Part shown: piece by piece, positions 22,239-30,386 of the stretch
Layout: each line of letters starts with the position of its first letter
Position numbering within the stretch: the first letter of the stretch is position 1
Origin: CAYRKT01 sp964425005
GTDB lineage: Bacteria > Synergistota > Synergistia > CAYRKT01
Assembly (NCBI GenBank): GCA_964425005.1
Contig: CAYRKT010000007.1
Location: forward strand, 1 to 40,835
Reading direction: 5' to 3'
DNA: 40,835 nucleotides
The notes under the pieces: generated by a model
The model's database searches: none
What the model was told of the DNA's origin: nothing
The model's input: the letters and a program-made list of their open reading frames with translations, nothing else
Position numbers and translations under genes: made by a program

Positions 22239-24476
22239 CTACCTCCTCTGAGGCCTCTGGGCGGGAGCCTTACCGGGCGAAGGCCTGGAGGACCTGGGGG
22301 CGGACTTCCGCTCTATCAGCTCCTCCCTCTCCCTCTCCTTCGCCAGGAACTCCTCGAAGTCGGCCAGCTTCTCCGCAGGCAGGTCGAAGACCCTCCTGCG
22401 GGAGAGGTTTATCCTCCCCAGGTCGTCCACGTCGCGGACCACCACCAGCACCTCGTCGCCCACCTGGAATATCTCCTCGGGGCTCGGGATCCTCCTGGAG
22501 GAGACCTCGGAGATGTGCATGAGCCCCTCCTTGCCGGGCGAGACCTCGAGGAAGACGCCGAAGCTAACTATCCTGGTGACCTTGCCCAGCAGGACCTCCC
22601 CAGGCTCCAGGGACCTGGTTATGGCGTGGATCATCGACAGGGCCTTCTTGGCCGAGGCCACGTCGCTCGAGGCCACGAAGACCGATCCGTCGTCCTCCAC
22701 CGAGATCTTGGCCCCCGTCTCCTGGATGATCCCCCTTATGGTCTTGCCCCCAGGGCCTATGAGGTCCCTTATCCTGTCCACCGGTATCTCGGTGCGGAAG
22801 ATCCTCGGGGCGTAGGGGGAGATGTCGGGCCTGGGCCTCTCTATGGCCTCGGCCATCCTGGAGAGGATGAAGAGCCTGGCCTCCCTCGCCTGCTTCAAGG
22901 CCCTCTCCAGGACCTCCCTGGGCACGCCCCCCAGCTTGTTGTCCAGCTGCAGGGCGGTTATGCCGTCGGCGGTGCCCGCCACCTTGAAGTCCATGTCCCC
23001 GAAGTGGTCCTCCATGCCGGCTATGTCGGTGAGCACCACGAAGCGCCCGTCCTTCTCCACCAACCCCATGGCCACCCCGGCCACGGGCTTCCTTATGGGG
23101 ACCCCGGCGTCCATCAGGGCCAGGCTGCCGCCGCACACGGTCGCCATGGAGCTCGATCCGTTGGACTCCAGTATCTCCGAGACCACCCGGATGATGTAGG
23201 GGAACTCCTCCTCAGGGGGTATCACGCACTTCAAGGCCCTCTCGGCCAGGGCGCCGTGCCCTATCTCGCGCCTGCCGGGCCCCCTCATGGGCCTAACCTC
23301 GCCCACCGAGAAGGGCGGGAAGTTGTAGTGGAGCATGAACCTCTTGGGGGGCTCCTCCAGCTTGAGCCCGTCTATTATCTGCTCGTCCTCCCCCTTCATC
23401 CCCAGGGTGACCACCACCAACGCCTGGGTCTGACCCCTGGTGAAGAGGGCGGAACCGTGGGTCCTCGGCAGGACCCCGACCTCGCAGGTTATGGGCCTTA
23501 TCTCCCCGTACGCCCTCCCGTCGGGACGCCTCCCCTCCTCCACTATGAGCCTCCGCATCGCCTTCTTGGCGAGCCCATCCACCAGCTCCTTGAGGAAGGA
23601 CGCCACCTTCGGATCGGTGCCCTCTGGGGCGAAGCGCGAGACCACCTCCTCCCTGACCGAGTCCAGCGCCTCGTTCCTACCCTCCTTGGAGGGCACCTGC
23701 ACCGCCTCGTAGATGCGGCCGAAGAACTCCTCCTCCACCGCCCCGGCCAGCGCCTCGTCGAAGTAAGGAGGCTCCACCTCCTTGCGGGGCTTGCCCAGCT
23801 CGGAGGCCACCTCCCGCTGGAAGGCCACTATCCTCTTGATCTCCTCGTGGGCCAGGCTCAAGGCCTCCACCATCAGCTCCTCGGAGACCTCGCAGGCGCC
23901 GGCCTCCACCATGCATATGCCCTCCTCGTGGCCGGCCACCACCAGGTCCAGGAGGCTCCTATCGGCCTGGTCCTCCGTGAGGTTGACCACGAGGGCTCCG
24001 TCCACGTAGCCGATCCTGACGGCCCCCACGGGACCGTTCCACGGGATGCCCGACAGGGCCAGCGCCATGGAGGCCCCGTTTATGGCCACCACCGAGGGAG
24101 GGTTCTTCTGGTCCACGCAAAGCACCGTGGCCACCACCTGCACCTCGTTCCTCAGGTGGTCTGGAAAGAGCGACCTTATCGACCTGTCCACCAGCCTGGC
24201 GCTCAAGATGGCCTGCTCGGAGGGCTTGCCCTCCCTCTTTATGAAGCCCCCGGGGATCTTCCCGGCCGCGTAGAACTTCTCCTCGAAGTCGACCACCAGC
24301 GGGAAGAAGTCTATGCCCTCCCTCACCGAGTCGGACATGCAGGCGGTCACCAGCACGACCGTGTCGCCGTAGGAGGCCAGCACCGCCCCGTCGGCCTGCT
24401 TGGCCACCCTGCCCACCTCGAAGGAGAGCTTCCTCCCCGCCACCTCGATCTCCCTTACCCATACCCCTTCGCTCAT
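22239..24476 (-). CDS. pnp: Polyribonucleotide nucleotidyltransferase (PNPase)
   Basis: 745 residues from ATG at 24476. Two RNase PH-like domains are present: the first with YGDTVVLVTACMSD, the second with GSALFTRGQTQALVVVTLG and SNGSSSMATVCGGSLALMDAGVP. The region FGDMDFKVAGTADGITALQLD carries the catalytic Asp residues. A KH domain follows (IRDLIGPGGKTIRGIIQETGAKISVEDDG), then an S1 domain (GKVTRIVSFGVFLEVSPGKEGLMHISE). The tail (residues ~690-745) is basic and Pro/Ser/Arg-rich. It degrades RNA 3' to 5' with phosphate. A GTG or similar start at 24542 would add 22 atypical residues and was not used. rpsO lies upstream, the classic order. Confidence 0.96.
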   Translation of the reverse strand: MSEGVWVREIEVAGRKLSFEVGRVAKQADGAVLASYGDTVVLVTACMSDSVREGIDFFPLVVDFEEKFYAAGKIPGGFIKREGKPSEQAILSARLVDRSIRSLFPDHLRNEVQVVATVLCVDQKNPPSVVAINGASMALALSGIPWNGPVGAVRIGYVDGALVVNLTEDQADRSLLDLVVAGHEEGICMVEAGACEVSEELMVEALSLAHEEIKRIVAFQREVASELGKPRKEVEPPYFDEALAGAVEEEFFGRIYEAVQVPSKEGRNEALDSVREEVVSRFAPEGTDPKVASFLKELVDGLAKKAMRRLIVEEGRRPDGRAYGEIRPITCEVGVLPRTHGSALFTRGQTQALVVVTLGMKGEDEQIIDGLKLEEPPKRFMLHYNFPPFSVGEVRPMRGPGRREIGHGALAERALKCVIPPEEEFPYIIRVVSEILESNGSSSMATVCGGSLALMDAGVPIRKPVAGVAMGLVEKDGRFVVLTDIAGMEDHFGDMDFKVAGTADGITALQLDNKLGGVPREVLERALKQAREARLFILSRMAEAIERPRPDISPYAPRIFRTEIPVDRIRDLIGPGGKTIRGIIQETGAKISVEDDGSVFVASSDVASAKKALSMIHAITRSLEPGEVLLGKVTRIVSFGVFLEVSPGKEGLMHISEVSSRRIPSPEEIFQVGDEVLVVVRDVDDLGRINLSRRRVFDLPAEKLADFEEFLAKEREREELIERKSAPRSSRPSPGKAPAQRPQRR

Positions 24477-24553
24477 CCTTTCACCCTTCACCTCACACGC
24501 TGCGACTTCCCCAAAGCTAAAGCGGGGTGGCCCCTCGACCACCCCGGTCCTCT

Positions 24554-24820
24554 CTACCGCCTGAGCCCCAACCTGCTGATCAAGCCTCTGTACCTCTCGA
24601 AGTCCTTCCGCCTGAGGTACTCCAGCAACCTCCTCCTCTTGCCCACCATCTTCATGAGGCCTCGCCTGGAATGGTGGTCCTTGGGGTGCAACTTCAAGTG
24701 CTCCGTGAGCCGCTCGATCCTCTCCGTCAACAGGGCCACCTGCACCTCAGGGGAGCCCGTGTCCGAGGCGTGCACCTTGAAAGCCTCGATGATCTGCTGC
24801 TTCTCCTCCCTGTCGAGCAT
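24554..24820 (-). CDS. rpsO: 30S ribosomal protein S15
   Basis: 88 residues, the exact family length. The sequence DTGSPEVQVALLTERIERLTEHLKLH and the following DHHSRRGLMKMVGKRRRLLEYLRR are nearly invariant in S15. It binds 16S rRNA and nucleates the platform of the small subunit. ATG at 24820 follows GAGAGGTGATG. First gene of the rpsO-pnp-dut operon. Confidence 0.98.
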   Translation of the reverse strand: MLDREEKQQIIEAFKVHASDTGSPEVQVALLTERIERLTEHLKLHPKDHHSRRGLMKMVGKRRRLLEYLRRKDFERYRGLISRLGLRR

Positions 24821-24897
24821 CAGACATCACCTCTCGCTACGATGTCCCCAAACCAAGGGCCCCGAGAAGGGAGCCCCTAGTAAAGGGTCAGCTTCAA

Positions 24898-24925
24898 ATT
24901 ATACCAGAAAAGCGGCGAAGACCAA
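24898..24925 (-). promoter_or_regulatory. rpsO promoter
   Basis: On the minus strand TTGGTC (24920-24925) and TATAAT (24898-24903) are 16 bases apart, with TGG before the -10 giving an extended element. The ~70-base leader that follows contains GGGGCTCCC...GGGGCCC repeats that could fold, as in the autoregulated rpsO leader of other bacteria. Confidence 0.65.
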
Positions 24926-25000
24926 AGCAAAACCCGCACGCCCCTCACCCCACGGCGCCCTCGACGGCGGAGGACGGAAGGGACGCCCCTCAAGCTACTG

Positions 25001-25040
25001 TGATAATATATAGCCAAAAGCCCACCAAGGGGGAGGGGTG
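25001..25040 (+). promoter_or_regulatory. Probable promoter of the CaiB-PanB operon
   Basis: GATAAT/TAATAT (25002-25009) preceded by TGT is a likely extended -10 in an otherwise GC-rich stretch. No good -35 is visible. GGGGGAGGGG (25029-25038) is the ribosome binding site for TTG at 25046. Confidence 0.45.
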
Positions 25041-25045
25041 GTGCC

Positions 25046-26362
25046 TTGTCGAGCTCGGATCTGATACCGCCCAGGGTCAGACGGATGGAGAGGGTGAGCG
25101 CCCCCAGGCTATCTCCCGCCCACGGACCCCTCTCGGGGCTCAGGGTCCTCTTCACCGGGACGGTGATAGCCGGTCCCTTCATAGCCACGCTGCTCGCCGA
25201 CTACGGGGCCGAGGTGATCCACGTGGAACGGCCGGGCCAGGGGGACACCTTCAGGGGGCTTGGGCCCTTCTACAGGGAGGAGGGGAAGGTCCTGAGCGCC
25301 CCCTTCGCCAACGACTCCAGGAACAAGCTCTCGGTCACCCTGGACCTGAGGATCGACAGATCGCCCGAGGCCAAAGAGGTCTTCCTGGGGCTGATAAAGC
25401 AGTCGGACATATGGGTGGAGAACCTGGTCTGGATAGAGAAGAGGTACGGGATAACCGAGGAGCTCGTCTTCGAGGCCAACCCCAGGATAGTGATAGTGCG
25501 GGTGAGCGGTTACGGCAACGCCCGCTTCGGCGGAGACCCCGACAGGTGCGATCGAGCCGCCTACGACCTGATAGGCCAGGCCTACGCGGGCTGGCCCAAC
25601 GTAGTGGGTACGGAGGACATGCCGCCCACCAGGGTGGGGCTTTGGGCCTGCGACTACATCACCTCCATGATGGGGACCATAGGGGCTCTGGCCGCCTACG
25701 TGGAGGCCCAAAGGAGCGGCATAGGACAGGTGGTGGACGTGGCCCAGTACGAGGCGGTGGCCAGGATCATGGAGTCCTACTTCGTGGCCTACCTCAACGC
25801 CGGCATAGAGAGGAAGCGCGAGGGGAACAAGGCCAGGTCCTTCCAGCCCTACGGCATCTTCAGGGCCAGGGACGGCTACGTGGCGCTGGGGGCCTTCGGC
25901 CCGGGCGTGTACGAGAGGTTCCTGGAGGCCTTCTGCGCCGCCACCGGAATCCCGAAGGAGGAGTTCCCGTACGAGAGGTGCGCCGCCACCCCCGAGGCGG
26001 TGTCCTCCCCAGACGGCAGGAAGCTCGACGAGGCTTTGACCCGGTTCGTCTCGGAGAGGACCTGTCAGGAGCTGGAGGACCTCTTCAACTCCTACTCGGT
26101 GCCGTGCTCCAGGATAACCACCCCGAAGGACGCCGCCCAGGACCCCCACTGGATCTCGAGGGAGCTCTTCGTCAAGGCCTTCGACGGGGTCCTGGAGAGG
26201 GAGATCTTCTACTTCGGCGTGGTGCCCAAGTTCTCGCGGACCCCCGGAAGGGTGTGGAGGGGGACGCCGAAGGTGGGGCAGGACACGGAGGCGGTGCTAA
26301 AGGAGATACTGGGCTACTCCGAGGAGGAGATAGAGTCCCTTCGCGCCAAGGGCGTGATCTGA
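25046..26362 (+). CDS. Family III CoA-transferase, CaiB/BaiF type
   Basis: 438 residues. The N-terminal CoA-binding part has LSGLRVLFTGTVIAGPFIA and ADYGAEVIHVERPGQGDTFR. The catalytic Asp is D203 in ACDYITSMMGTIGALAAY. The end, KFSRTPGRVWRGTPKVGQDT with GYSEEEIESLRAKGVI, is close to carnitine CoA-transferase CaiB. The enzyme moves CoA from an acyl-CoA to a carboxylic acid without ATP. It leads an operon with two acyl-CoA dehydrogenases and an ETF, so it probably activates the acid that they oxidise or reduce. No CaiC, CaiD or CaiT homologue is present, so carnitine itself is only one option. TTG at 25046 has a strong Shine-Dalgarno; ATG at 25085 is possible. Confidence 0.88.
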   Translation: MSSSDLIPPRVRRMERVSAPRLSPAHGPLSGLRVLFTGTVIAGPFIATLLADYGAEVIHVERPGQGDTFRGLGPFYREEGKVLSAPFANDSRNKLSVTLDLRIDRSPEAKEVFLGLIKQSDIWVENLVWIEKRYGITEELVFEANPRIVIVRVSGYGNARFGGDPDRCDRAAYDLIGQAYAGWPNVVGTEDMPPTRVGLWACDYITSMMGTIGALAAYVEAQRSGIGQVVDVAQYEAVARIMESYFVAYLNAGIERKREGNKARSFQPYGIFRARDGYVALGAFGPGVYERFLEAFCAATGIPKEEFPYERCAATPEAVSSPDGRKLDEALTRFVSERTCQELEDLFNSYSVPCSRITTPKDAAQDPHWISRELFVKAFDGVLEREIFYFGVVPKFSRTPGRVWRGTPKVGQDTEAVLKEILGYSEEEIESLRAKGVI

Positions 26363-26378
26363 GGAGGTATGGCTCATC

Positions 26379-27530
26379 ATGTCCAGATATCCCTTCGTGT
26401 CGGAGGAACACGAGGAGGTAAGGCGTCTGGCCGCCGAGGCGGCCAGGGAGTTCGCCGCCACCGCCGCCGAGGCGGACAGGAGGGCGGACCACTCGATCGT
26501 GGAGAGGAACCTCAAGAGGCTCGGCGAGCTCGACCTCCTGGGCATAAGGATCGAGGAGCGATACGGGGGGGTGGGGATGGGGGCCCTGGCCTACGCCCTG
26601 GCCCTGGAGGAGATAGCCAAGTCCTGCGCCTCGACCTCCCTCTCCTTCGACGCCCACGTGCTCGCCACCGACTGCATATCCATCGGGGGCTCGGAGGAGC
26701 TGAAGGGACGCGTCCTCCCCCTCATGGCGAAGGAGGCCATAGGGGCCTTCGCCCTCTCCGAGCCAGAGGCGGGAAGCGACGCGGCCAACCTCAAGACCAA
26801 GGCCGTGAGGAAGGGGAGCTCCTACGTGCTCACCGGGGAGAAGCACTACATCACCAACGGGGCCATAGCCGACTTCCTGGTGGTCTTCGCCAAGACCGAT
26901 CCCGAGAAGGGGGCAAAGGGGATCTCGGCCTTCCTGGTGGAGAGGGGGACCCCTGGCCTTCGGATCGGGAAGATAGAGGAGAAGATGGGGGTTCGGGCCT
27001 CCCCCACCACCCAGATCTTCCTGGAGGAGGTGGAGGTCCCCGAGGGTAACAGGCTGGGGGGCGAGGGGGAGGGCTTCAGGATAGCCATGGCCGCCCTGGA
27101 CGTGGGCAGGGTTGCGGTGGCGGCCCAATCCCTCGGGATATCCAAGGCGGCCCTCTCCACGGCGGTCTCCTACGCCAGGGAGAGGGTCCAGTTCGGAAAG
27201 CCCATCGCCTCCTTCCAGGCCATCCAGTTCTACGTGGCCGACATGGCCATCGCCATCGAGGCCGCCGAGGCCCTGACCTACTACGCCGCCCACCTCATCG
27301 ACCAGGGAAGGCCCGCCTCCAAGGAGGCCTCGATGGCGAAGCTCTTCGCCTCCGAGTCGGCGGTATGGATCACCGACAGGGCCATCCAGATCATGGGCGG
27401 GGCGGGGTATCTGAGCGACTATCCCGTCGAGAGGTATCACCGCGACGCCAAGGTCATGACCATAGGGGAGGGGACTTCGGAGATCCAGAGGCTGATCATA
27501 GCCAGACACGTCCTCGGGAAGATCGAATAG
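26379..27530 (+). CDS. Acyl-CoA dehydrogenase, first of a tandem pair
   Basis: 383 residues, full length. FAD-binding and substrate segments are present: FALSEPEAGSDAANLKTKA, YVLTGEKHYITNGAIAD, RERVQFGKPIASFQAIQ and IMGGAGYLSDYPVERYHRD. The catalytic base is the Glu of TIGEGTSEIQRL. Closest in type to short-chain (butyryl/isobutyryl) dehydrogenases. It removes two hydrogens from an acyl-CoA and passes electrons to the ETF encoded downstream, or runs in reverse. It starts 16 bases after the CoA-transferase. A second copy follows at once, with long identical DNA stretches between the two, so they arose by tandem duplication. Confidence 0.93.
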   Translation: MSRYPFVSEEHEEVRRLAAEAAREFAATAAEADRRADHSIVERNLKRLGELDLLGIRIEERYGGVGMGALAYALALEEIAKSCASTSLSFDAHVLATDCISIGGSEELKGRVLPLMAKEAIGAFALSEPEAGSDAANLKTKAVRKGSSYVLTGEKHYITNGAIADFLVVFAKTDPEKGAKGISAFLVERGTPGLRIGKIEEKMGVRASPTTQIFLEEVEVPEGNRLGGEGEGFRIAMAALDVGRVAVAAQSLGISKAALSTAVSYARERVQFGKPIASFQAIQFYVADMAIAIEAAEALTYYAAHLIDQGRPASKEASMAKLFASESAVWITDRAIQIMGGAGYLSDYPVERYHRDAKVMTIGEGTSEIQRLIIARHVLGKIE

Positions 27531-27550
27531 GGCGCTGAAGAGGTGAGACG

Positions 27551-28711
27551 ATGCTTCCCTATTTCAAAGAGGAGCACGAGGAGGTAAGGAGGCTCGCCGC
27601 GGAGGTGGCCAGGGAGTTCGAACCCCTGGCGCCGGAGGTGGACAGGCGCGAGGACTACGAGCAGACGAGGAGAAACCTCCTCCGGCTCGGGGAGCTGGAC
27701 CTCCTGGGGATCAGGGTCCCCGAGGAGCACGGCGGATCCGGCATGGACACCACAAGCTACCTGCTGGTGCTGGAGGAGCTCTCTAAGGTATGCGGCTCCA
27801 CCGCCACCTCCTACGACGCCCACAACCTGGCGATAGACGCCATATCCATAGGCGGCAGCGAGGAGCAAAAGGGGAGGTTTTTGCCCAGGCTCGCCAGGGA
27901 GGCCATAGGTGCCTTCGCCCTCACCGAGCCCCAGGCCGGGACGGACGCCGCCTCCATCAGGACACGGGCGGTCAAGAGGGGAAGCTCCTACGTCATCACG
28001 GGGGAGAAGCACTACATCACCAACGGGGGGATAGCCGACCTCTTCGTGGTCTTCGCCAAGACCAACCCGGAGAAGGGGGCCAGGGGGATATCGGCCTTCG
28101 TGGTGGAGAGGGAGACCCCTGGGCTTCGGATCGGGAAGATAGAGGAGAAGATGGGCATAAGGGGGTCCTCCACCGCCCAGATCTTCCTCGAGGAGGTGGA
28201 GGTGCCCGAGGGAAACCTCCTCCGCAGGGAGGGCATGGGCTTCCCCATAGCCATGAAGGCCCTGGACGTGGGGAGGCTCGCCGTGGGGGGGATATCGGTG
28301 GGGACTTCCAAGAAGGCCCTCGAGATAGCCGTCTCCTACGCCAGGGAGAGGGTCCAGTTCGGAAAGCCCATCGCCTCCTTCCAGGCGATCCAGCACTACC
28401 TGGCGGAGATGGCCACGAGGACGCTCGCCGCCGAGATAATGACCTACAACGCCGCATGGCTCCACGACCAGGGAAGGCCCATAACCAGGGAGGCCGCGAT
28501 GGTGAAGGTCTTCGCCTCCGAGACGGCCCTCTACGTGACGGACAGGGCCATCCAGATCCTGGGCGGAGCGGGGTACATGAGCGAGTACCCCATCGAGAGG
28601 GGGTACAGAGACAGCCGCATAGGGACGATAGCCGAGGGAACCTCCGAGATCCTGAGGCTAATAGTGGCCAGGGAGATAGTGGGCGCCCTCAGAGGAGGTG
28701 ATGAGGCTTGA
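27551..28711 (+). CDS. Acyl-CoA dehydrogenase, second of a tandem pair
   Basis: 386 residues. All family motifs are kept: FALTEPQAGTDAASIRTRA, YVITGEKHYITNGGIAD, RERVQFGKPIASFQAIQ, ILGGAGYMSEYPIERGYRD, and the catalytic Glu in TIAEGTSEILRL. Differences from the first copy cluster in the substrate-pocket helices (for example GSGMDTTSYLLVLEELSKVC against GVGMGALAYALALEEIAKSC). The two may act on different chain lengths or form a mixed tetramer. The stop overlaps the TTG start of etfB (TTGA), so expression is coupled to electron transfer flavoprotein. Confidence 0.93.
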   Translation: MLPYFKEEHEEVRRLAAEVAREFEPLAPEVDRREDYEQTRRNLLRLGELDLLGIRVPEEHGGSGMDTTSYLLVLEELSKVCGSTATSYDAHNLAIDAISIGGSEEQKGRFLPRLAREAIGAFALTEPQAGTDAASIRTRAVKRGSSYVITGEKHYITNGGIADLFVVFAKTNPEKGARGISAFVVERETPGLRIGKIEEKMGIRGSSTAQIFLEEVEVPEGNLLRREGMGFPIAMKALDVGRLAVGGISVGTSKKALEIAVSYARERVQFGKPIASFQAIQHYLAEMATRTLAAEIMTYNAAWLHDQGRPITREAAMVKVFASETALYVTDRAIQILGGAGYMSEYPIERGYRDSRIGTIAEGTSEILRLIVAREIVGALRGGDEA

Positions 28712-29463
28712 GGATGGCTGTCCTGTTGAAGGCCGTCCCGCCTGCGGAGGAAAACCCCTACGACGTGGGCTCCATGAGGATGGTGAGGGACCAGCTCGAG
28801 GTCAACCCCTTCGACCTGGTGGCGCTGGAGGGGGCGGTCCAGCTGAAGGAGAGGCATGGGGGCGAGGTGGTGGTCCTCTCCATGGGTCCGCAGGGGGCCG
28901 AGGGGGCCCTGCGGGAGGCGATGGCCAGGGGTGCCGACAGGGCGGTGCTGATAAGCGACGAAGCCCTATCGGGATCGGACCTCAGGAACACCGCCATGGC
29001 CCTGGAATCGGCCCTGAGGAGGCTTGGCCCCTTCGACCTGATCCTCTCGGGGGAGAGGAGCAGCGACGGGAACATGGGGGTCCTGGGGGCTTATCTCGCC
29101 GCGAGGCTCGGCCTTCCCCTCCTGCCCCAGGCGGTGTCCCTGCCGGAGGTGGAAGGGGGGCACGTGGTGGCCCCGTGCGACGCGGGGGAGGTGCTGGTGC
29201 TGAAGGCTCCCCTACCCGCGGTGGTGGTGGCCTCCAGGGAGATGGCCAAGCCCAGGCTGCCCTCCTTAAAGGACAAGATGAGGGCCAAGAAGAGCCCGAT
29301 CGAGAGGCTGGACTGCGCCTCCCTGGGCTTTTCTCCCCTCCCCAACCTGAGGCTCGTGGGGGTCGATCCCATGCCGCAAAAGCCCAGGGAGAGGAGGATC
29401 TTAAAGGGGATGGATTCCTTCGACGAGTTCTTCGAGGCGCTCAGGGGGGTGATGGGCTCGTGA
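28708..29463 (+). CDS. etfB: Electron transfer flavoprotein, beta subunit
   Basis: 251 residues. Typical segments are NPFDLVALEGAVQLKERHGGEVVVLSMG, FDLILSGERSSDGNMGVLGAYLAARLGLP and the conserved PRLPSLKDKMRAKK loop region that contacts the dehydrogenase. EtfB carries AMP in simple ETFs and FAD in bifurcating ones; which applies cannot be decided by eye. TTG at 28708 overlaps the preceding stop and follows AGGAGGTGATG. Its TGA overlaps the GTG of etfA. Confidence 0.9.
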   Translation: MRMAVLLKAVPPAEENPYDVGSMRMVRDQLEVNPFDLVALEGAVQLKERHGGEVVVLSMGPQGAEGALREAMARGADRAVLISDEALSGSDLRNTAMALESALRRLGPFDLILSGERSSDGNMGVLGAYLAARLGLPLLPQAVSLPEVEGGHVVAPCDAGEVLVLKAPLPAVVVASREMAKPRLPSLKDKMRAKKSPIERLDCASLGFSPLPNLRLVGVDPMPQKPRERRILKGMDSFDEFFEALRGVMGS

Positions 29464-30380
29464 GCTGGCAGATAGCCGCGATAGGAGAGGTCAGGGGCGG
29501 AAGGGTCCACCCCTCCTCGACGGAGGTCCTCTCCAGGGCCAGGGAGCTCGGGCTCGAGGCCAGGCTGTTCGCGGTGGCCGAGCGGGGCGAGGAGGTCCTG
29601 GCCCTCCCGAAGGGCTCGGTCCTCCTCAAGACCGCAGCTAACCCCATATCCTCGCTGATCCCCCTGGCCAGGGTCATCTCCGCCCGGACGTCCCCCTCGG
29701 GGGAGATCCTGGCCCTGCCCTCCACGCCCTTCGGCAAGGCGCTCGCCGGGACCCTGTCCGCCGTCCTGGGCCTTCCCCTGGTCGCCGACTGCACGGGGCT
29801 CGAGGTGGACGGGGAGAGGGCCCTTCTGCTTAAGCCCTCGCTGGGGGATAGGTTCTCCTCGCGGGTGGAGCTGGAGGGGACCACCGTGGCCACCTTCAGG
29901 CCCAGGAGCTTCAAGCCCATGGAGCTGGAGGAGGTGGAGCCCGAGGAGGTGGTGGAGGTAGAGGGAGCACTCGTGGAGGTCCTGGGGAGGAGGGAGAAAG
30001 AGGGGGTGGACGTGAAGGAGGCGGACGTGGTCCTGGTGGCGGGAAGGGGCTGCCGGGGCGAGGGGGAGCTGAGGCTCCTCGAGGAGGCGGCCAGGCTTTT
30101 AGGGGGCGTGGTGGGGGCCTCCAGGCCCCTGGTGGACGAGGGCATCTTCGGCAGGGAGCGCCAGGTGGGCTTCAGCGGCAACGTGATAAAGCCCAGGCTC
30201 TACGTCTCCTTCGGGGTCTCGGGAAGCCCCCAGCACCAGGCGGGCATGAGGGAGTCGGGCAAGGTGGTGGCCATAAACTCCGACCCCACGGCCCCCATCT
30301 TCGAGATATGCGACCTGGGGCTGGTGGCCGACTGCAGGGAGGTCCTGCCGAGGCTGCTGGAGAAGCTGAAGGGGAGGTGA
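29460..30380 (+). CDS. etfA: Electron transfer flavoprotein, alpha subunit
   Basis: 306 residues from GTG at 29460, which overlaps the etfB stop. The C-terminal FAD domain is diagnostic: VGASRPLVDEGIFGRERQVG, YVSFGVSGSPQHQAGMRESG, VVAINSDPTAPIFEICDLGL. The second FAD-domain motif VGFSGNVIKPRLYV is also as expected. The N-terminal domain is shorter and more diverged. With EtfB it shuttles electrons between the acyl-CoA dehydrogenases and, probably, the FAD-linked oxidase encoded next. A longer in-frame reading from 28698 crosses etfB and is not a real N-terminus. Confidence 0.9.
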   Translation: MSWQIAAIGEVRGGRVHPSSTEVLSRARELGLEARLFAVAERGEEVLALPKGSVLLKTAANPISSLIPLARVISARTSPSGEILALPSTPFGKALAGTLSAVLGLPLVADCTGLEVDGERALLLKPSLGDRFSSRVELEGTTVATFRPRSFKPMELEEVEPEEVVEVEGALVEVLGRREKEGVDVKEADVVLVAGRGCRGEGELRLLEEAARLLGGVVGASRPLVDEGIFGRERQVGFSGNVIKPRLYVSFGVSGSPQHQAGMRESGKVVAINSDPTAPIFEICDLGLVADCREVLPRLLEKLKGR

Positions 30381-30386
30381 TGACCT

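Noticed and set aside
21996..25013. A 1005-codon open frame on the plus strand opposite pnp
   Set aside because: It is antisense to pnp and rpsO, whose motifs are unmistakable. High GC content and codon bias produce long stop-free antisense frames throughout this window.
25046..26362. Calling the operon a carnitine (cai/fix) operon
   Set aside because: The CoA-transferase resembles CaiB, but CaiC, CaiD, CaiE and CaiT are absent and PanB plus a GlcD oxidase are present.
26172..28465. Long minus-strand open frames opposite the two acyl-CoA dehydrogenases
   Set aside because: They are His/Gly/Leu-rich shadows with no family motif, and the plus-strand genes are certain.
28698..29459. N-terminal extension of etfA in frame with a 560-codon reading
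   Set aside because: The extension overlaps etfB out of frame and has shadow-type composition; GTG at 29460 with a 4-base overlap is the natural start.
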